The translations under genes were made by a program, and so were the position numbers. The notes below the pieces were generated by a model. It ran no database searches and was not told the DNA's origin. It was given only the letters and a program-made list of their open reading frames with translations. DNA of 12,147 nt. Origin: Lachnospiraceae bacterium UBA2860. Its GTDB lineage: Bacteria > Bacillota > Clostridia > Lachnospirales > Lachnospiraceae. Below, in pieces: positions 7,637 to 12,147 of the stretch. Location: assembly GCA_002350625.1 (NCBI GenBank), contig DEFE01000026.1, forward strand, positions 53,130 to 65,276, given 5' to 3'. Each line of letters begins with the position of its first letter. The stretch's first letter is position 1.

Positions 7637-7651
7637 AGAACTGCGAAGGCA

Positions 7652-7670
7652 TCTCTTTGGTAAAGGGAGA
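7652..7670 (+). terminator. Weak hairpin downstream of the lipoprotein gene
   Basis: TCTCTTT (7652-7658) can pair with AAGGGAGA-type bases (7664-7670) in a 7-bp stem containing two G-U pairs and a five-base loop. The following T-run (7684-7689) starts 13 bases after the stem, so it is not a canonical intrinsic terminator. It may instead protect the 3' end of the lipoprotein mRNA. Confidence 0.3.
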
Positions 7671-7678
7671 CCGACCTA

Positions 7679-7707
7679 TTTACTTTTTTGGCCGGCTGCC
7701 TTATAAT
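7679..7707 (+). promoter_or_regulatory. Promoter for the thrS operon
   Basis: A perfect TATAAT (7702-7707) lies 17 bases after TTTACT (7679-7684, 4/6 to consensus). Transcription would begin near 7713-7715, giving a leader of about 83 bases before the ATG at 7797. The leader contains the hairpin with T-run described next. The same TTTACT hexamer appears in the promoter at 11604. Confidence 0.72.
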
Positions 7708-7731
7708 GACGACAATTCGTGGAAAGATGAG

Positions 7732-7767
7732 TCCCTCTGTTGCGGATCCCGCGATAGAGGGATTTTT
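7732..7767 (+). terminator. Intrinsic terminator in the thrS leader (candidate attenuator)
   Basis: Bases 7732-7745 pair with 7749-7762 in an uninterrupted 14-bp stem (12 Watson-Crick and two G-U pairs, three-base loop ATC), followed at once by TTTTT (7763-7767). This is the form of a Rho-independent terminator. It lies downstream of the TATAAT at 7702 and 29 bases before the thrS ATG, so it would stop transcripts from that promoter unless relieved. It could also end read-through from the lipoprotein gene. No T-box core (TGGNACCGCG) is present in the leader. Confidence 0.72.
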
Positions 7768-7796
7768 CTATACTTAAGGGAAGGAGCATGACAGTC

Positions 7797-9557
7797 ATGG
7801 AACGTGAACAGTATCTGGAGGTGTACAGACATTCTCTCGCGCACATTCTGGCAAAAGCAGTGATCGAGCTGTTCGGCAAAGAGAACGTGCAGTATGCGAT
7901 CGGCCCGCAGATCGCGGACGGCTTTTACTACGATTTTATGCTGCCCCGCACCGTGGGGAAGGATGATTTCGAGACGATCGAAAACAAGATGCGCGAGATC
8001 CTGAAGAGGAGAGAGCCATTTACGCGGATCGAGGTCAGCAAAGACGAGGCGCTCCGCCTTTTTGAGGGCCAGAAGTATAAGACCGAGACCATCTCGGACC
8101 TCTCAGATGACGAGACCATCACGATCTATAAGACGGGTGACGACTTCACCGATCTGTGCCGCGGCCCGCATGTCGACAACGCGCAGGAGCTGATGGGGGC
8201 GGCCTTCAAGATCAAGTCCGTCTCCGGATCCTACTGGAAGGGCGACGAGCACAACGACCAGCTGCAGAGAATCTATGTCTACGCCTTCCCGGACAAGAAG
8301 GCTTTAAAGGAGCATCTCGACCTCGTCAAGGAGGCGATGGAGAGAGATCACAAGAAGCTCGGCCCGCAGCTCGACCTCTTCATGTTCGATCCGACGGCGC
8401 CCGGCATGCCGTACTGGCTGCCGCGCGGGTGGAAGCTTTTCAACGCGCTTCTTGCCTACTGGAGAGGCGTTCACGAGGTGCACGGCTACACCGAGATCTC
8501 GGCGCCTGTCATCAACAACAAGGAGATCTGGGAGACCAGCGGCCACTGGGGACACTACAGAGAGAACATGTTCTGCATCCAGGAGGACGGAGAGGACTAC
8601 TGGGCCGTGAAGCCCATGAACTGCCCGAACGCGGTCAAGGTCTATCAGAGGGAGCAGCACAGCTACAAGGACCTGCCGGTCCGCCTCAACACGGTCGACG
8701 TCATTCACAGGAAGGAAAAATCCGGCGAGCTGAACGGCCTCTTCCGCGTGCAGCTCTTCAGACAGGACGACTCCCACAACCTGATCACGGAGGATCAGAT
8801 CGAGTCGGAGATCCACGACATCATGAGCATCGCGGATGAGATCTACGGCACGCTCGGCCTCACCTACCGCGCGGAGCTCTCGACCCGCCCGGACGACTTC
8901 ATGGGGGACATCGCGCTGTGGGATCAGGCGGAGGCCTCTCTTAAGAGAATCCTCGACAATATCTACGGCGAGGGCAACTATGAGATCAACGAAGGCGACG
9001 GCGCCTTCTACGGGCCGAAGATCGACCTGCAGATGAAGGACTGCCTCGGCCGCGAGTGGCAGATGGGCACGATCCAGCTCGACTTCCAGCTGCCCCTCAA
9101 CTTCGACATGAAGTACGTCGACAAGGACGGCTCCTTCCGGCGGCCGGTCATGGTGCACCGCGCCATCTTCGGATCGATGGAGCGCTTTATCGGCATCCTC
9201 ATCGAGAACTTCAAGGGATCGTTCCCGTTCTGGCTCAGCCCCGTGCAGGTCGGCGTCGTGCCGATCAGGACAGAGCACAATGCTTACGCTGAGAAGGTCT
9301 GCGCGCTGCTCCGTGAGAACGGCATCCGCTTCGAGGTGGATTACACAGACAAGAACATGAAGGAGAAGATCAAGACCTTCAAGAACTATAAGGATCCGTA
9401 CATCCTCGTGCTCGGCTCGAAGGAAGCGGAGGAGGAGACGGTATCGATCAACATCCGCGGCAACAAACAGCTGCAGGGCGTGCCGCTTGCGAAGTTCCTG
9501 GACATGTGTCTCACAATGAACAGGAAGCACACGCTCGATCTGATTGAGACGCTGTAA
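7797..9557 (+). CDS. thrS: Threonyl-tRNA synthetase, TGS-less form (586 aa)
   Basis: Charges tRNA-Thr with threonine in the cytoplasm and edits Ser-tRNA-Thr. The editing (N2) domain comes first, with HSLAH (His12, His16) and CRGPH (Cys121, His125); these sit exactly 61 residues earlier than E. coli His73/His77/Cys182/His186, so the N-terminal TGS domain is absent. The class II catalytic core follows: zinc ligands Cys276 (MNCPN), His327 (QDDSH, motif 2) and His454 (VHRAIFGSMERF, motif 3), with spacings matching E. coli Cys334/His385/His511. The C-terminal anticodon-binding domain begins near SPVQVGVVPI. AAGGAG (7781-7786) is ten bases from ATG 7797 but one base from ATG 7788, so 7797 is preferred; a 589-residue product from 7788 is possible. 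A terminator-like hairpin in the leader suggests attenuation. It is first in a four-gene operon. Confidence 0.97.
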   Translation: MEREQYLEVYRHSLAHILAKAVIELFGKENVQYAIGPQIADGFYYDFMLPRTVGKDDFETIENKMREILKRREPFTRIEVSKDEALRLFEGQKYKTETISDLSDDETITIYKTGDDFTDLCRGPHVDNAQELMGAAFKIKSVSGSYWKGDEHNDQLQRIYVYAFPDKKALKEHLDLVKEAMERDHKKLGPQLDLFMFDPTAPGMPYWLPRGWKLFNALLAYWRGVHEVHGYTEISAPVINNKEIWETSGHWGHYRENMFCIQEDGEDYWAVKPMNCPNAVKVYQREQHSYKDLPVRLNTVDVIHRKEKSGELNGLFRVQLFRQDDSHNLITEDQIESEIHDIMSIADEIYGTLGLTYRAELSTRPDDFMGDIALWDQAEASLKRILDNIYGEGNYEINEGDGAFYGPKIDLQMKDCLGREWQMGTIQLDFQLPLNFDMKYVDKDGSFRRPVMVHRAIFGSMERFIGILIENFKGSFPFWLSPVQVGVVPIRTEHNAYAEKVCALLRENGIRFEVDYTDKNMKEKIKTFKNYKDPYILVLGSKEAEEETVSINIRGNKQLQGVPLAKFLDMCLTMNRKHTLDLIETL

Positions 9558-9571
9558 GGGGTGCATCTTTG

Positions 9572-10756
9572 ATGACGGAAAAAAGAACCTGCCCCTACGC
9601 GAAGGCGTGCGGCGCCTGCGCGTTTACGGGGCAGCCATATGAAGAAACACTTAAAGAAAAGGAGCGGACAGTTGCGAAACTGCTCGCTCCCTATGTGCGT
9701 CTTGAAGGCATCACCGGCATGGAGCACCCCTACGGGTACCGCAACAAGGTGCACCGCGTGTACGGGCTTTGCGACAGCGGGCGCACAAGAAAGCGCGTGA
9801 GCGGCATCTACGCGGCGGGCTCGCACCAGGTGGTGCCTGTGCGCGGATGCCTCATCGAGGATGAGCGGGCGCAGGAAATCCTGAGGACCGTCACGGAGCT
9901 GATGGACGATTTCCGCATCCGCTACTACGACGAGGACAGCGGGCAGGGACTCCTCCGGCATGTGCTCATCCGGACGGCGCATGCGACCGGGCAGATCATG
10001 GTCACGCTCGTCCTTGCATCCCCCGTGATCCCCGGCAAGAAGCATTTTCTGGAGAAGCTGTTAAAGCGCCACCCGGAGATCACGACGGTCGTCGTCAATA
10101 TCAACGACAGGCCGACGAACGCGGTGCTCGGCGCGCGCGAGCAGACGGCTTACGGCAGGGGCTATATCGAGGACGTCCTGTGCGGGAAGACCTTCCGCAT
10201 CTCCTCGCGCTCCTTCTATCAGGTGAATCCGGTGCAGACCGAGAAGCTTTACCTGAAGGCGATGGAAATGGCGCAGCTGAACGGCCACGGGAGAGTGATC
10301 GACGCCTACTGCGGGATCGGCACGATCGGGCTGATCGCCGCCGACCGCGCGAAGGAAGTCATCGGGGTCGAGTCAAACCGCGAGGCCGTGCGGGACGCCG
10401 CGGCGAACGCGAAGCTGAACGGCGCGCGGAATATCCGCTTCACCGCAGCCGACGCCGGGGAGTTCCTGACGATGCTCTCGGCGGAGGAGAAGGCGGACGT
10501 CGTGTTTCTTGATCCGCCGCGTGCGGGCGCGTCGGAGGCATTTTTAAGAGCTGCGGCAGCTGCGTCGCCGGGAAGGATCGTCTACATCTCCTGCAATCCG
10601 GAGACGCTCGCGCGGGATCTTGGCATCCTGAAGAAGCTCGGCTACCGCGCGAAGGAGGCGGCCGCTTTTGACATGTTTCCGTGGACGGAAGCGCAGCACG
10701 TGGAGACCGTCGTCGGCCTTGTGAGGACCGGCGGCAGGAATAAGGGAGGTATATGA
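9572..10756 (+). CDS. rlmD: 23S rRNA (uracil-5-)-methyltransferase, RlmD/RumA family (394 aa)
   Basis: SAM-dependent enzyme that makes 5-methyluridine in 23S rRNA (U1939 in E. coli; Gram-positive relatives may also modify U747). The N-terminal iron-sulfur cysteines are Cys7, Cys13, Cys16 (C-x5-C-x2-C, as in RlmD) and Cys93 in VRGCLIEDE. The methyltransferase core has VIDAYCGIGTIGL (SAM loop), FLDPPRAG, catalytic Cys341 in YISCNPETLARD and general base Glu378 in QHVETVVGL. The TRAM domain that normally precedes the cluster is absent, since the protein starts at the cysteine motif. ATG 9572 is chosen, with AAGGGG at 9556-9561 ten bases before; TTG 9569 directly before it is an alternative. It lies 14 bases after thrS and overlaps the next gene by ATGA if that gene starts at 10753. 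The exact target uridine cannot be read from sequence. Confidence 0.93.
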   Translation: MTEKRTCPYAKACGACAFTGQPYEETLKEKERTVAKLLAPYVRLEGITGMEHPYGYRNKVHRVYGLCDSGRTRKRVSGIYAAGSHQVVPVRGCLIEDERAQEILRTVTELMDDFRIRYYDEDSGQGLLRHVLIRTAHATGQIMVTLVLASPVIPGKKHFLEKLLKRHPEITTVVVNINDRPTNAVLGAREQTAYGRGYIEDVLCGKTFRISSRSFYQVNPVQTEKLYLKAMEMAQLNGHGRVIDAYCGIGTIGLIAADRAKEVIGVESNREAVRDAAANAKLNGARNIRFTAADAGEFLTMLSAEEKADVVFLDPPRAGASEAFLRAAAAASPGRIVYISCNPETLARDLGILKKLGYRAKEAAAFDMFPWTEAQHVETVVGLVRTGGRNKGGI

Positions 10757-11241
10757 TGTCAGTCGAACAGGTGAAGGCGTATTTCAAAGCTTTCGGCATG
10801 GCGGATAGAGTCAGGGAATTCGAGGTGTCGAGCGCGACCGTGGAGCTGGCCGCGCAGGCGCTCGGCTGCGAGGGCGCGAGAATCGCGAAATCACTCGCTT
10901 TTATGGTCGACGGAGAGCCGGTCCTCGTGGTGACGGCGGGCGACGCCAAGATCGACAACAGGAAATTCAAGGAGTTCTTCCACACGAAGGCGAAGATGAC
11001 GACGCCGGAGGAGACGGTGGTGAGGATCGGGCACGCGATCGGCGGCGTCTGCCCCTTCGCCCTGAAGGAAGGCGTGACGGTTTATCTGGACGTCTCGCTG
11101 CGCCGCTTCGGGACGGTCTATCCGGCCTGCGGCAGCGGCAACAGCGCGATCGAGCTCACGATCGAAGAGCTTGAAACATACTCGTCCTTTAAGGCGTGGG
11201 TCGATGTCTGCAAAGGATGGCAGGGGGAGGAAGAGGCATGA
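10756..11241 (+). CDS. YbaK/EbsC family aminoacyl-tRNA deacylase (161 aa)
   Basis: Small single-domain protein of the YbaK/ProX editing family, which hydrolyses mischarged tRNAs such as Cys-tRNA-Pro or Ala-tRNA-Pro. Visible family signatures are ARIAKSLAF with the conserved Lys45, GDAKIDNRKFKEFF (62-75), GGVCPFAL (96-103) and a DVSL stretch; the length is typical. Two ATG codons are adjacent: GGAGG (10745-10749) is three bases from 10753 and six from 10756, so 10756 is preferred; starting at 10753 gives one more residue and an ATGA overlap with rlmD. The 3' end overlaps the Dabb gene by ATGA. Lying in an operon with a self-editing ThrS, it fits a trans-editing role, but which tRNA it clears (Pro, Thr or another) cannot be told from sequence. 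Confidence 0.92.
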   Translation: MSVEQVKAYFKAFGMADRVREFEVSSATVELAAQALGCEGARIAKSLAFMVDGEPVLVVTAGDAKIDNRKFKEFFHTKAKMTTPEETVVRIGHAIGGVCPFALKEGVTVYLDVSLRRFGTVYPACGSGNSAIELTIEELETYSSFKAWVDVCKGWQGEEEA

Positions 11242-11522
11242 AGCACTACATTATCGCCAAATTCAAGGACGGCTGCGACAAGGCGGCATTTGTGCAGCCG
11301 GTCAGAGAACTCTTTGAGGAGACGCTGGCCATCCCCGGCATCCACGCGGTGACGGTGAAGCCCTGCGCCATAGACCGGCCGAACCGTTACGATCTCATGA
11401 TCGTGATCGACATGGACAGGGAGGCCCTTGCGGCCTACGACGTCTCCTCGCCGCACAAAAAGTGGAAGGCGGAATACGGAGATCTTCTCCTTGCCAAAGC
11501 GATCTTCGACAGTGAAGAATAA
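11238..11522 (+). CDS. Dabb (stress-responsive alpha/beta barrel) family protein (94 aa)
   Basis: Short ferredoxin-like dimeric barrel protein, recognised from MKHYIIAKFKDG at the start, the central IPGIHAVTVKPC and YDLMIVIDMDREALAAYD strands, and the terminal SSPHKKWKAEYGDLL helix. Members are cytoplasmic homodimers of mostly unknown role; some are linked to stress response or small-molecule binding. The ATG overlaps the stop of the deacylase gene (ATGA), and GGAGG at 11226-11230 lies seven bases upstream, so translation is coupled. It is the last gene of the operon; a strong terminator follows nine bases after its stop. No catalytic residues can be assigned. Confidence 0.85.
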   Translation: MKHYIIAKFKDGCDKAAFVQPVRELFEETLAIPGIHAVTVKPCAIDRPNRYDLMIVIDMDREALAAYDVSSPHKKWKAEYGDLLLAKAIFDSEE

Positions 11523-11531
11523 GCATGCGCG

Positions 11532-11557
11532 AAAGAGGGCTTTAAGGCCCTCTTTTT
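11532..11557 (+). terminator. Intrinsic terminator of the thrS operon
   Basis: AAAGAGGGC (11532-11540) pairs with GCCCTCTTT (11547-11555), nine perfect base pairs with a six-base TTTAAG loop, ending in TTTTT (11553-11557). Flanking GCG/CGC bases (11529-11531 and 11558-11560) can extend the stem. The A-run on the 5' side makes it potentially bidirectional. Confidence 0.92.
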
Positions 11558-11603
11558 CGCGGGCTGAGGACCCGAAAAACCCTTGTAAATTGCGGCGCAG
11601 CGG

Positions 11604-11633
11604 TTTACTAATGAAGTCCGTTTATGGTAAGAT
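11604..11633 (+). promoter_or_regulatory. Promoter for the iron-sulfur scaffold gene
   Basis: TTTACT (11604-11609) and TAAGAT (11628-11633) are separated by 18 bases, with TGG just before the -10 giving an extended -10. Start of transcription is expected near 11640, leaving a leader of about 40 bases. It follows the operon terminator directly, so the downstream gene forms a separate unit. Confidence 0.6.
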
Positions 11634-11680
11634 GAGTAGTGATTGAGATCCTTGCAATTCTAATGTATGAGGAGGACAAT

Positions 11681-12147
11681 ATGATTTACTCAACAGAAGT
11701 GAAAAACATGTGCCCTGTGACACAGGGAGTGCATCACGGCGCGGCTCCGATCCCCGAAGAAGCGAAGTGGGTTCAGGCAAAGAAGGTCGAGGATATCTCC
11801 GGCTATACGCACGGTATTGGCTGGTGCGCGCCGCAGCAGGGATGCTGCAAGCTCTCCCTCAACGTGAAGGAAGGCATTATTCAGGAAGCGCTGGTCGAGA
11901 CGATCGGATGCTCCGGCATGACGCATTCCGCGGCGATGGCGGCGGAGATCCTTCCGGGCCTCACGGTCCTTGAAGGCCTTAACACGGACCTCGTGTGCGA
12001 CGCGATCAACACGGCGATGAGAGAGCTGTTCCTGCAGATCGTCTACGGCAGAACACAGAGCGCATTTTCCGAGGACGGCCTTCAGATCGGCGCAGGTCTC
12101 GAAGACCTCGGCAAGGGCGCCCGCTCCATGGTCGGCACGACCTACGG
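11681..12147 (+). CDS. NifU/IscU-like iron-sulfur cluster assembly scaffold protein (3' truncated)
   Basis: An open frame of 155 codons running off the window edge. ATG 11681 has AGGAGG (11670-11675) five bases before it. The segment GWCAPQQGCCKLSLNVKEGII followed by ETIGCSGMTHSAAMAAEILPG matches the pattern of NifU/IscU N-terminal scaffolds: a first cysteine cluster, a beta hairpin, and a second conserved cysteine before an Ala/Ser/Met-rich helix. Candidate ligands are Cys49, Cys55, Cys56 and Cys77; Cys11 and a Cys near residue 105 are extra. It differs from classical IscU by the adjacent Cys-Cys pair and the long N-terminal extension. The likely role is assembly or carriage of an iron-sulfur cluster in the cytoplasm. 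I recall related genes in Clostridia lying next to a GGGtGRT-family gene, which would be just outside this window. Family assignment is fairly confident; exact subfamily is not. Confidence 0.8.
   Translation, partial: MIYSTEVKNMCPVTQGVHHGAAPIPEEAKWVQAKKVEDISGYTHGIGWCAPQQGCCKLSLNVKEGIIQEALVETIGCSGMTHSAAMAAEILPGLTVLEGLNTDLVCDAINTAMRELFLQIVYGRTQSAFSEDGLQIGAGLEDLGKGARSMVGTTY

Noticed and set aside
7637..7796. T-box riboswitch upstream of thrS
   Set aside because: No TGGNACCGCG core or Stem I features could be found and the leader is too short; CCGCG alone occurs as part of the terminator stem.
8304..9566. 420-codon ORF on the minus strand opposite thrS
   Set aside because: It lies entirely over the clearly conserved thrS reading frame; GC-rich codon bias produces long antisense frames, and its Leu/Val/Arg/Asp/His-rich product shows no family signature.

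Overview
The window looks like a GC-rich Clostridia chromosome, most likely a Lachnospiraceae relative. It carries a Gram-positive PolC-type replicative polymerase, sigma-A-like promoters, strong purine-rich ribosome binding sites, and two large proteins that resemble families I know mainly from Lachnospiraceae (DUF5717 and DUF5716). All supported genes are on the + strand, and the long minus-strand ORFs are shadows of them. The taxonomic call is an inference from gene content.

Region 1 (1-7274) holds the 3' half of polC, then after an 18-base gap a tight three-gene cassette. The first gene encodes a 1066-residue, mostly helical DUF5717-like protein with an immunoglobulin-like segment near its start. 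The second, a DUF5716-like protein, starts on a TTG that overlaps the previous stop. It has the outline of an actin/Hsp70-type ATPase with a C-terminal beta segment. The third encodes a 256-residue protein with an unassigned N-terminal domain and two TPR-like helical hairpins. No function is known to me for this trio. A cytoplasmic chaperone-like or scaffold machine is the most economical inference, and this is the best candidate here for an undescribed system.

Region 2 (7271-7797) is regulatory and AT-richer. A near-consensus promoter overlaps the stop codon of the TPR gene and drives a 91-residue lipoprotein made almost entirely of Ala/Ser/Glu/Val repeats, two heptads followed by 11-residue units. 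A second promoter follows. Between it and thrS lies a 14-bp hairpin with a T-run that has the form of an intrinsic terminator, which suggests attenuation of thrS without a recognisable T-box.

Region 3 (7797-11557) is a translation-themed operon. It encodes a threonyl-tRNA synthetase lacking the TGS domain, an RlmD-type rRNA uracil-5 methyltransferase lacking the TRAM domain, a YbaK/EbsC-type tRNA deacylase and a small Dabb-domain protein. The last three genes are coupled by 4-base overlaps, and a strong terminator closes the operon.

Region 4 (11604-12147) has its own promoter and the first 155 codons of a cysteine-rich NifU/IscU-like iron-sulfur scaffold protein that runs off the window. I saw no tRNA, rRNA, CRISPR array, insertion sequence or attachment site.
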